Of a stretch of 64,000 nt of DNA, positions 1 through 9,362 are shown in pieces. The position numbers and the translations under genes were made by a program. Location: contig JAEHOE010000153.1 of the NCBI GenBank assembly GCA_016858145.1, positions 229,771-293,770 of the forward strand, read 5' to 3'. This stretch comes from Edaphochlamys debaryana (taxonomy: Eukaryota; Chlorophyta; Chlorophyceae; Chlamydomonadales). The number at the start of each line of letters is the position of its first letter. The stretch's first letter is position 1. The notes beneath the pieces were generated by a model. The model saw only the letters and a list, made by a program, of their open reading frames with translations. It was not told where the DNA came from and searched no databases.

Positions 1-2282
1 CCCATGTGGCCCCCGCACGACGTGGCGGCGCTGGTGCGGGACCAGGTGAGGCCCGCGCGAGGGGGCAACGGTGGTGGGCGAGCTGGGAGGGAAGGTCTAA
101 GTGTGGGGTTGGGGTCCTGGCTTGCCGGGGGCCTTGCCTGATTACGGGTGGCCGGCTACCGGGGCAGGCTCCCGCGCTTGGGGCGTTTACGGCGCCTTAA
201 TTGTCTGTCCTCTGGACGTGAACACTCTGGACAGATGCTGCAGAACGAGCTGCTGCTGCCTTCCGCTTTGCGGCGACCCTGCCTGCCGTTTCCTTTCCGA
301 CCCACATCAACCTCTCTGGCCCTGTCCCTCCTCAACCCCCTTGCACCCTGCCCCCCGCGCACCCCCAGTGGCCCATGGCTGCCGGCTACGTGCTCCACCT
401 CTCCGGCGGCGGCTCCGCGCTGTGGGTGGCGGCCAACCACGTGATGGCCGACTTCGAGTCGCTGCAGACCCTGGCGGCGCACTGGTCCGCCGCCTACAAC
501 CACCTCTGCCGGCTAACCGCCAACGGCCAACCGTCCCAATCGTCAACGGTCAAGAAGGCGCCTGGTGGCGGTCACGGGCCGGCGGGGACGCAGGCGCCCA
601 GGCCTGTGTACGAGGAGTTGGTTGAGCCCGCGCGGCGCGGGCCGGTGCCGATCGGAGCCGATGCGCTGGAGGGGATGGCGGCGGGCGAGGAGGAGCAGGC
701 GGCGGCGGCAGCGGCAGGCACGCCGGTCCGGCGGCCCGAGGTGGCGGAGGCCAAGTGGTGGAGCGGACTGGCGCTGGGGGCGTACGTGTGGTACCACCTG
801 TTCCGACGGGGCGGCGGTGTGGAGGTGCGGAGGGGTGCGTGGGGAGGGGGGGCTCAAGTCCGGCCCCTGGCCCAGCGGCTTGGGTTGCTATCTGCGGTGG
901 TAAGGGGTAGCCCAGTCCTTGCTACCACCCGCGTGATATCGCCAAACCCGCCGGCTGGCCGCAGGTGCGCTCCGCCGCCATCCCCGCCGCCCGCCTGGCT
1001 CAGCTCAAGGCCGCCGCCACCGCGGACCTGGCCGCCCCTGCCCCCGGCACCGCGGTGCGCGCTGGTGCCGCGCCCCGCCCAGCGGCAGCCCCTGCGGCTG
1101 CGGCCGCCGCTGCATCTGGGTCGGCCGCCGCTGGCCCCGCTGCGGGCGCCGCGCCCGTGGCCTGGGTGTCCACCAACGATGCCCTGCTGGGGCGGCTGAT
1201 GCAGGTGGGGGCCTGCCGGGGTGTTACTGCCAACAGCAGCCCACTCCTCTGCCATGCATCTGGTCTCACCTTCCGTCTGCCCCGGGCACCACCAAACACT
1301 GCTGCAGGTGCTGCACTCGCTCCCCACGCGGCGCGGCACCCCTCTGGCCGCCTTCTTTGCTGCGGACATGCGCCGCCGCCTGCGCCCCGCGCTGCCGCCG
1401 GCGCTGCTGGGCAACGTCTTCTACTCGGCCCGCGCCGAGGGGCTGCGGCCGGGGGAGCAGGGGCTGGGGCAGGTGGCGGCGTCAGTGCGGCAAGCGCTCG
1501 GGTGCGTGGCGGGGTGGAGACCAGGGGCTGGCCTGGGCTGGTCGGCACGGCTCGTCAGCTGAGGCGTGTGCGGAGGACGGCGCTTCGGCACTGCCTCGGC
1601 CCGGATCCCGCCCAGCAAAGCACGCCCCGCTCCGCTCCCTCCACCTCCCACCTAGCACCTCCCAACTCCCACCTCCTCCCTGCTTCCTCCCTTCCCACAG
1701 CCACCTGGAGCCGCAGTTCCGCGCCGCCCTCACCCGCACCGCCGCCGCCCTGGCCCGCGTGGGCCCCTGCCGCCTGGTCTTCGCCTTCTGCCTCGAGCGC
1801 CAGGCGCAAGAGAACATCTTTGCGCCCGAGGGGCCGCTCAACACCACCCGCTGGGACGTGGACTTCCGCCTGTGGCAGGTGGGGCCGCAGGGCGAAGCTT
1901 TTGTGTTTGAGTTGAAGCCTGGAGGGCGGACACTGCTGGGGGAAGGCTCTAGACTACTGTAGCCTCTAGACTACCAGTAGCAGCTTACTGGGACCTCGGG
2001 CCGTATGGCTTGTCGTCCTGCACCCTGGCTCACACCCCCTTGCACCTGGCACCGCAGTTCGGGCCCTCCCCGCTGCTGGCCTTCCTGCCCGCGGCCAACC
2101 TGGCGGCCTCGGTCATCCTCATGCACCCGGAACCGCCCCCGCCCGAGGGTTCGAGCGAGCGAGGCAAGGCGGGCCCCGCCGGTGGCGCGCGTGCTGAGGA
2201 CTTGGTGCTGCACTGCTGCATGCACCGCGTGCTGTGGGCCGAGCTGGACGAGACGGGGAAGGACCTGGCGGCGGCGCTGTGA
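1..2282 (+). CDS. BAHD-type acyltransferase, 3' part (5' end outside window)
   Basis: Exons 1-45 (continues upstream), 369-824, 965-1204, 1308-1501, 1701-1878, 2058-2282; all junctions are GT-AG and keep frame. The protein carries the catalytic HxxxD motif as HVMAD (438-452) in the context NHVMADFESL, the BAHD-like STNDAL segment, a LLGNVF segment matching the family's 'GN' block, and DFRLW followed by FGPSPL (from 1861, across the last intron) in place of the structural DFGWG. Proteins of this superfamily (PF02458) move acyl groups from acyl-CoA to alcohols or amines in the cytosol; the substrate cannot be read here. Two Ala/Pro-rich inserts (about 540-720 and 1010-1150) lengthen it, as is common in volvocine proteins. 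The DFGWG motif is degenerate, so a distant member or a related HxxxD acyltransferase is possible. The stop is TGA at 2280-2282. Confidence 0.72.
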
Positions 2283-2595
2283 GCGCGTGGGTGGCGTGCG
2301 GGATGCAGGAGGGGGGCTGGGCGGGTGCAAGCAGGCCAACCCAGATGGGCTCGTGAGGGGGTTAATCGGACGACACGTGGCGGCGTGAGGTGGAGTTGGC
2401 CCTCGCCAACGATGTCCCTCGCCCAGGTGCTCTAGGTGCTTGGAGCAGACTCCGTCTGGGGATTGTCCTCCGCCGCCACCATGCCTTGGTGCCTAGCACC
2501 CCCCTGACGTGGTCTCCGTGCGGGAGAAGACTTGTCTTGGGCTGAGGGTCAAGATAAGTGCTACCAGACGCCAACCCAGATGCGATTAGGGCATC

Positions 2596-2600
2596 TGTAA
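2596..2600 (+). terminator. poly(A) signal TGTAA of the BAHD gene
   Basis: TGTAA lies 314 bases after the stop codon of the acyltransferase gene. It is the usual volvocine polyadenylation signal and the first one downstream. Confidence 0.55.
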
Positions 2601-3142
2601 GGCCGCATGATGTGTGCATGGCGTGTGGTGATACGGGGTTAATGACAGGGAGTGCAAGTGATACGGGGTATCCGAGGCTAGGGATTCTCATGAATCTTTG
2701 GGCTGAGCCGCCGCCGTCAGGCTCTGCGGGCGGCAAACATGTGTGTCACACATTCCGGCGCTGTGGGGCTCAGTGCTTGAGTGCGCGGCCCCAATGCTGC
2801 CCGGCCTCGCAGGGTTTGGGGCTCAGCCCTTTTTCCTGTCCTGAGGAGTCCTCCTTGAAAGACACCCTTGTTGAAAGGGTCGCTTAGAGCTCTTTAATTC
2901 GAGGGAGCTGAGGGCGCTTCGAAAGCTCGGGGAGGGGACGGCAGGGGTGTAGGGGGAGAAGTGGGAGGAAAAGAGAAAGAAGGGGTTCGGCGCGCCAGGG
3001 GACTGAGGCGAGACGCGGGTAGGCGCTTGCACGCACGGGCGGGGGCCTCGGAGCAAGTTGGTACGGTTTGCCTAAATCCTCATTCTTTTCGGCCACACAG
3101 AAAAGCCCTGGCGAGGAGCAGGGGGGGGCGGGCATAGCCCCC

Positions 3143-3241
3143 GCGCAGTACACAAGCAACAAGGCCATCTAGCACTACACGGAGCGGTACGCGCAGAAGA
3201 TGTAGTCGGTGATGCGGCTGATAGCGGCTATGCAGGAGCAG
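3143..3241 (+). pseudogene. Fragment resembling a broken coding exon in the kinase-1 promoter
   Basis: This piece is present only in the left arm. It reads as 33 codons of protein-like sequence, with segments such as YTSNKAI, HYTERYAQKM and SVMRLIAAMQEQ, interrupted by TAG codons at 3170-3172 and 3203-3205. G-runs border it on both sides. It could be an inserted relic of an unknown gene, or sequence later lost from the right arm. No family is recognised. Confidence 0.3.
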
Positions 3242-3430
3242 GGGGGGGGGGGTAAAGCGCGGAAAGCAAGTCCGCCAAAAGCATCTCGACACAGTCAACC
3301 TGCTCCTCTTCCCCGTATCCGAGCTGCTTGGAGTAGCTCGGAAATCACTTGTTCCACCTGCGCTAGCGGCGGGCCGAGTCAGGCTGTGTTTGACGCACGG
3401 GCCCGGTCATCTCGGCCAACCGGGCCTTCG

Positions 3431-3442
3431 AGCAAGCTTGCT
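3431..3442. promoter_or_regulatory. 12-bp palindrome conserved in both kinase promoters
   Basis: AGCAAGCTTGCT is a perfect palindrome about 90 bases upstream of the kinase-1 start. It is kept exactly in the other copy (43145-43156), while nearby bases differ. A transcription-factor site is possible but not shown. Confidence 0.3.
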
Positions 3443-3531
3443 TCGCCGTCCCGTGGGGCCTGGAGCAGTCTACTCATACACACGCGGACTGGAATCCCCA
3501 TGCACTGCCTGTTACCAGCTAGGCGAGAAGA

Positions 3532-6500
3532 ATGGCGGAGCTCGGCCGAGTCCTCGGCGTGGGCGGCATCGGCGCAGTTTACCGTGCTGGCGACCAGCTA
3601 GCCATCAAGATCATTAGATCGGCACAGTCTCGAGATGTTGATCAGGCTCGGGAGGCCGGAATGCTTCAGGCGGTCGGCGACTGTTCCGCAGTCGTCAATT
3701 ACCACGGAGAGCTCGCCTGGAGCCCGGGGCAGACTGGCTTGCTGCTGGAGCTCTGCCAGGGGAGCCTGACAGATGTGCTGTCCAAGCGGCAAGGCCAGGT
3801 GCGAGTTGGGTCACTGACTTTCGGTCCCCCGTTGCGCCTGAAGCACGACCGGTGCCCCGCCCTCTGTCCGCAGCGCCTGGCCGGCCTGGAGGCTCAGCGA
3901 TGCGCCGTGATGCTCATCAACGCGCTGGCACAAGTCCAAGCACGAGGAATCGTGCACCAGGTGAGCACGCCCGGGTTCGTGTCAACATGCGCACGCCGAC
4001 GTCCTTGCCAATCCTCGCGCGCGACCAACCTGCGGCCCCGACAATGCTCGCAGGACATCAAGCCGGGAAACCTCCTGCTCGCGGGCGACGGCAGCTTCAA
4101 GCTGTGCGACTTCAACCTCAGTCGCTTCGAGGGCCAGCCCCGCGGTGGTGGGGGCACACCCCTCTACTTCTCCCCTGCCCTCCTCCGCCGCACCGCCGTC
4201 CCCACCTGCAGCCGCGGAAGCGACAGCGACACAGCAGACGAGGAGGTGGAGGTGGAGGATGACGAGGGCTACGCAGCCGACTGGTGAGCAGTGTCAGGGG
4301 CAGGGCCGGGAGGCGGATTCCTGCATGGCCCCTACCTAACCTTCACCTGCTGGTAATGTTCTCTCCCCAGGTGGGCGCTGGGCGTGACGCTGTTCCAGGT
4401 GCTGTACGGCGCCCAGACGTGGCCCTTCAGCCGCCTCAACGTCGGTCACCTGGCAGCTGCCTCGGAGCTGCAGGAACGGCTCGGAGACGTGGCTGCAGCG
4501 GTGCAGCAGCGGCGGCTGTTCTTCAGGTGGGGGGCGCAGCGGACTGTGAAGCGGGAGCATGAGCAGGGCCCAACCATGAGCTGCACCGCTCAGCACCGCG
4601 TTTCTCGCATTTACACCTGCAGGCGAGTGCCCGGGGTGCCTGCTGCTGCCAAGGCCCTCATCCAGGGCCTGCTGCACCCAGAGCCGTCGCGCAGGTGGGC
4701 GAGGGAAGGCATGGGGCAGGGCGACTTCCGGGTCAGCATGGGCAACTTGCTGATAGGGTTTCGGTGTATTGCATCTCAGCCCCGTCCGGCCCCTGCCGTG
4801 CGCAGGTTCAGTTTGCTGGAGGTGCTCGCTGGGGACTGGCCGGAGGAGGCGGCCTTCAGCGGAGTGGCAGCGGCGCACCCAGCGCTGGCGGCAGACATGG
4901 GCCGACTCATGGTGCGGCCGTGCAGGGGGGTGGGGAATTGAGAGGGCCCCTGGCTCGCGCACTAGTGGTGCAGTGCTGTAACTGCGTGTGATCCTTTGTC
5001 CTTGTTCCCTTCAGGCCCTGCGAAAGCTGTGTCGTATGACGCCAGGGGAGCTACGGTGCCTGGGGGAGGGCGGCGCAATGTGGTGAGTGTACTTTGGAGG
5101 TGTCAATCAGGGGGGCTGCTTGGAGTGATGTGGGTTGGGCCAACTCTGGCTTTTGCTGTTGGCTGGCGATGTGGGTCGGGCGCTGGCTTCACGCACCTCC
5201 CCCTTCGCACCTGCAGGGCGCCTGTGCCGTCCCCCCTTCAGCGCATGAGCGGTCGCCTGCTGCAGCGGCTGTGGTCCGGGCGCTCCGCGGCAGCCACCCC
5301 CGGCGTAGCAGACGCAGACGACCTGTCCTCGCCCCACGACCAGGCAGCAGCAGCAGCAATAGCTGCTCTGGCACTTCCCCAGTCGCCAGCACTGGGGTCC
5401 GGGGGCAGCCCCGGAGGCTCCTGGCGTCTGCGGGGCGTGGGCCTGATCCCGCGTTCGGCGGGGGGCGTGCGTGCGGCGGCGGCCAGGGCCGCGGCCGCTG
5501 CGCCGCCCACACTGCTGACGCCGGACCGGCGGCTGGCGCTGGCGGGCGGCGGGCGTTCCGGCTTGGGGCCGGGGCCGCTGCCTCCTGCGTTCGTGGACCG
5601 AACCGCTGAGGTGAATGTGGCTCAGCTCCGGGCGGCGGTGGAGGGCGCTGCACCTCCGCCTTCGTGCCCTCAGCGGAGCTTGGGCCAAGTGCAGGGAGTC
5701 GAGGTGAGTGGGCGAGAAGGGGAAGGCATCCGTCGGGTGAGCCAGTCATTGCACTGCTTCCCTCGGACATGCCACTTGTACAAATCCACATGCCCCCTCC
5801 CTGCCCCCCCCCAGGTCCTGGACGAGATGCAGCGCCTCATGCGGGCCCGCCTGCAGCGGAAGGAGCAGCAGCGGGCGCAGAGGGCATCCACAATGTCCCT
5901 GGAGGCCCTCCCTCCTGCCGGGCCCTGCACGCCCTTTGCGGCGGCACAGCTGCCCGCCCATCGGCACTGCTCCCCGAACGCCGCCCTCCCGGCTCGGGGC
6001 CCCTGCGCGGCGGTCCCCGCACTGCCGGGGCCAGCGGAGGTGCGGGCCGCTGCGCAGTGCCGGGCGAAAGAAAACCCTGCCTTTGAGCGTGGCTCAAAGG
6101 GTGCCGTACATTACGGCATGTACGACACACGCGGCACGTCGTACTGTGGGATGTCCGTACCGCCGCCTCCAAGCTCCGGCTCGCGCGCCTATGACTGGCT
6201 GGCGGCTACGGCCGAGCTTATGGGCGGCAGTCTGGCAATCGTACGCATCAGCGCTAACGGGCCGAGCGCCGTCCCCAGCCCCGCGGGGCCCCCAGCACCG
6301 GTGCTCCTAATGCCTCCTCAGGGAGGCCCCTGCGAGCAGGTGCCCCTCTGTCAGGAGGGCGGGGGCGGCTGGCAGCCCATCTCGCCGCAGCCCTGGGACC
6401 ACTCCGCCGCCCGCTGCTCACCCTGCGCTCCGCCCGTCCCTCCTCCAGCCGCACAGCCCCGCTGCTCCCAGCCGCCCGAGCAGCCCCCGCCTCTGGCCAG

Positions 6501-7089
6501 CAGGCGGCAGCGGGCCCAGGCCCACCGGCAGTACAGGCAGTGCCCGCTGCCGCTGCTGACGCCGGCGGCCAGCGGGGACGGCGCCTCGGACAGTCCCGGC
6601 CGCAAGGGCAGCTCCGACGGAGGCCTCACGAGCCTCTTCAGCCTCGACCTGGGCACCCTGGAGGGCCCGGCCATGGGTCATGTGGAGGCGTCTCAGCCCT
6701 CCCAGGGGGCCTCGTCGGAGGCCTCCGTGGCGACCGTGGCTGTGGTGGAGGCGGGGGCGGCACTGGCGGCGGCGCTGGAGGCTGCGGGGCGGGAGCAGGG
6801 GGCGGGCGGCTGCGCCCAGGGCCCTGCGGCAGAGGAGGAGGACCTGGGGGAGCGCCCGACCTGGGGCTCGGCCGTGGCGGGGGCCAGCTGCGGGGGCGGC
6901 AGGCCGGCGCAGTGCAGCCAGCGGGCCGACTGTGCTGCGATGTCGCACGCAACAAGCTCTGGGGGAGGTGTAGGGAAGGTGGCTGCGGTAGCCAACGGCG
7001 GCCACCGGCAGGGTCCCAGTGCATGGCTGCGGATGTTGCTGTGTGCCGGGGCCTTACAGAGGGGCCATGGTGGAACCAGCGGTGATTGA
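3532..7089 (+). CDS. Protein kinase with long low-complexity C-terminal tail (copy 1)
   Basis: Nine exons: 3532-3798, 3874-3960, 4054-4283, 4371-4526, 4623-4694, 4806-4911, 5015-5082, 5217-5703, 5815-7089; 915 residues. The kinase domain covers about residues 1-285. It has the Gly loop GVGGIGAVY, the lysine in LAIK, the catalytic loop HQDIKPGN (Arg of HRD replaced by Gln), DFN in place of DFG, FSPALL at the APE position, DWWALGV, and a subdomain XI segment ending PEPSRR. An acidic Ser/Asp/Glu insert sits between the activation segment and DWWALGV. The remaining ~600 residues are Ala/Gly/Pro/Ser-rich, with one short charged helix (DEMQRLMRARLQRKEQQRAQ). Lys, catalytic Asp and metal-binding Asp remain, so activity is plausible. 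The start is the first ATG after the conserved promoter, at the same place in both copies. Family and substrate are unknown. Compare kinase 2 at 39507-43054. Confidence 0.85.
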
Positions 7090-9176
7090 ATGGCCTGGAA
7101 ATTCTTGTTAGCTTTGATTGTATGTAGCTTGGCTCCGGTTGGAGCCGCAGGACGGAACGACAACACTTGTGGCACGGTAGCCAGTACGGCACGCACCTCG
7201 TACACTGGCGCACTCGCCCCCTTCATGTCTCAGCGCTCTGGTACGGGGAAGGACCGTGCAGTCATGGCTAGCAATCCGGGGTCAGTATCTGGCCTGCTGT
7301 CTTGGAGCGGGAAGTGCTGTGTTCATCAGGCACAGGTCTTATCAGTCGTGATTTGGCTGAGGGGTCCGGCCCGCTCCGCGCTGCCTGCTCTCCGGCTCTG
7401 CGGGGTTGGGTATGCTGGCCATTTATTCAGGTGGCTGAGCCAAGGCGGCCAGCGTCGCCTGGGCGCGCTTAGATCACGCATCGTCTTTAATGCATGTTCT
7501 CTTTCTTGAGGGTTCTCTTGCTACTTTGTCGCCGGTTGGGTACGCGGGGTGCAGGGGTGGGGTCCAGCTGGAGCCTCTCACCCACTGTGCTGAGTTGGTT
7601 GCTTGGCCCATGCGGACGTGTTTGTGCTTCTTACCTTGGCTCATGGGCCTCTTCATGTCTGCTTTCATTCAGTGAATTCAGTTCTGCGCACTCGTCAACT
7701 GCTCTACGTAAGCCTTTGCATCTTTCTGCGTAAGGTTTATGCGTCGCCTGCGGTCTGCTGCGGTACCTGGTGGTGTTCTCATCAGTGGTAGACACTCGTG
7801 TCTTGTATTCTTGCCTTCTTCAGGCTTTGTTCACCCCCTTGCTTCTACGCTGTGCACCTCGCATGTTCCTTGATTTGTGTCTTTCCTGTACCTTTGCGCT
7901 CTGTCCCCTAAAAGACTAATGCCCTTCTCTGAGTTGATGCGTGCCCCTCATGTGCTCCTGATTGGTCCGCTGTATGAGGTGGCATGTATGGTTGTGCAAC
8001 ATGGCCCCTGCTATGGCTTACTGAAGCATATGTTTCTTGAGGTCTCCTGTGGCATGTACGGCAGATGGAGGCTGCCGGATTGAGCAGCTGTGCGTGTGCA
8101 TGAATGGGTACATGGGTACATGACAAGCGCACAGGTATCTCCATGCCACTGTAAGTAGTTGGCCGGCCTGGTGACCTGCACTACCCCTGACACGCAGACA
8201 AGTAGGCACGACACCCTGGGGTGCTGCACGTATCCTGCCTTGGGGGGCTTGAGGATAGGCAGAAAGGAGGTTCTCCGAAAGGGCCCATGAGGCACACAAC
8301 TGTTTGGGGCCCACACCCGACCCGGTGAGGCCCTAGCCTCCCTCCCAAGAATAGCAAAGCAGGCAGCATCCACAAGCACGCGCACGAGACGCCCTCTGTC
8401 GGACCACGGACGGCCACGACCCCCCTTGTTATGACACCTGCAAGCCACACTTCTCCGAAGTCCTCACCGCCCCAGGGTCTCAGCCACACATTAAGCTCTT
8501 GTCTGCTTGCACTTGACAGGTCCCAGACTCAAACCTCACGCAGGGATTCCATTCACTCATCACCTACCAAATGTCTTAATGCATTCCCCATGGTGTGCAC
8601 GCCCCCAACCACCCATACACCGCAGCTGCACCGCCTGCACGCACCCACAGCCCCAGGCCTCTGAAACGCCTAGGGTACACCTCTGCGGCTTCCGTCCACC
8701 CGATACAGACACCAAGACCCCAATCCATGTTCACCTTATCGCAGGCTCTACTGCATCTCCAACGACGGAGCCGCAACCCGAAGAACAGAGTGCGTGTGAC
8801 GGGGCAATGGGCCCGTGAAGAAATCGTCAATGGGAACCTGCAAGCTCAAAACTTCCCGGTGGCCCGTTGCGGCCCCGGCGGGGAAAGCTATCTCCGGAAG
8901 TGAACACGCGGACTTTCCTTAGAGCCCAGAATGTCCTGACGTAAGGCTCAGGCATGCAACTATGCTAGCCGTGCGCAGAAAGCACATAACGCTTTCCGAA
9001 TCAAACATTGCTTGCAAGATTGGCCTTGCACTCAAAACCGTGTACGTGCACGGCACGTCTCGTGCTCATCATGGGCACTAATACACTACGGTACTCAAAC
9101 TCCAGAGAGTCTGGCGATCCAGCGGCACAGATCTCGTGCATGGTATGTACAGATACGGTACCTTTATCCGCGACCC
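7090..9176. other. 3'UTR and convergent intergenic region between kinase 1 and the HAD gene
   Basis: The two genes point toward each other. I find no ORF with family resemblance or coding-like splice structure on either strand, and no tRNA or other RNA gene. Base composition is less GC-rich than in the genes. Confidence 0.45.
8150..8154 (+). terminator. Candidate poly(A) signal TGTAA of kinase 1
   Basis: This is the first TGTAA after the kinase-1 stop codon, implying a 3'UTR of about 1.06 kb, which is long but seen in such algae. Confidence 0.35.
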
Positions 9177-9181
9177 TTACA
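9177..9181 (-). terminator. Poly(A) signal of the HAD phosphatase gene
   Basis: TTACA on the plus strand (TGTAA on the minus strand), 182 bases beyond the HAD stop codon. Confidence 0.55.
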
Positions 9182-9214
9182 CCAACCCTCTTCCAAACAA
9201 ACTCTCCCGCATCA

Positions 9215-9269
9215 CAACCAGCAACCAGCAACCAGCAACCAGCAACCAGCAACCAGCAACCAGCAACCA
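9215..9269. repeat. 7-bp tandem repeat (AACCAGC)n in the HAD 3'UTR
   Basis: About eight near-perfect copies of a 7-base unit lie between the HAD stop codon (9363) and its poly(A) signal, so they are probably transcribed. Confidence 0.9.
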
Positions 9270-9362
9270 AGGCACTCCGCGTCAAGCCTCCCGCGCCCGC
9301 GCCTCACGTTAAGCCGCTCCTCCTCTCCCTCCCTCAGCCTCCCGCCACCCCGCCCGCCCTCC

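Larger units (their letters stand above)
2283..3531. other. 3'UTR and intergenic region before kinase 1
   Basis: No coding exon of a standing gene is seen. The first part is the 3'UTR of the BAHD gene. From about 2990 on, the sequence is homologous to 43055-43475 read on the minus strand and is the promoter side of the inverted duplication. Confidence 0.5.
2990..7054 (+). repeat. Left arm of a ~4 kb inverted segmental duplication
   Basis: This stretch matches the minus strand of 39528-43475, including promoter, all nine exons and all eight introns of the kinase gene. Exons 2-8 and most of exon 9 look almost identical by eye. Exon 1 has 7 amino-acid differences in 89, the promoter is roughly 90% alike, and the last ~90 bases before 7054 are clearly more diverged. 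The left arm holds about 120 bases (about 3117-3240) missing from the right arm. The outer edge near 2990 is approximate. Confidence 0.92.

Noticed and set aside
4996..7089. Single 697-codon open frame
   Set aside because: It reads through introns 6-8 of kinase 1 in partly wrong frame. The spliced nine-exon model matches the kinase fold, and the mirror copy supports the same splice sites.
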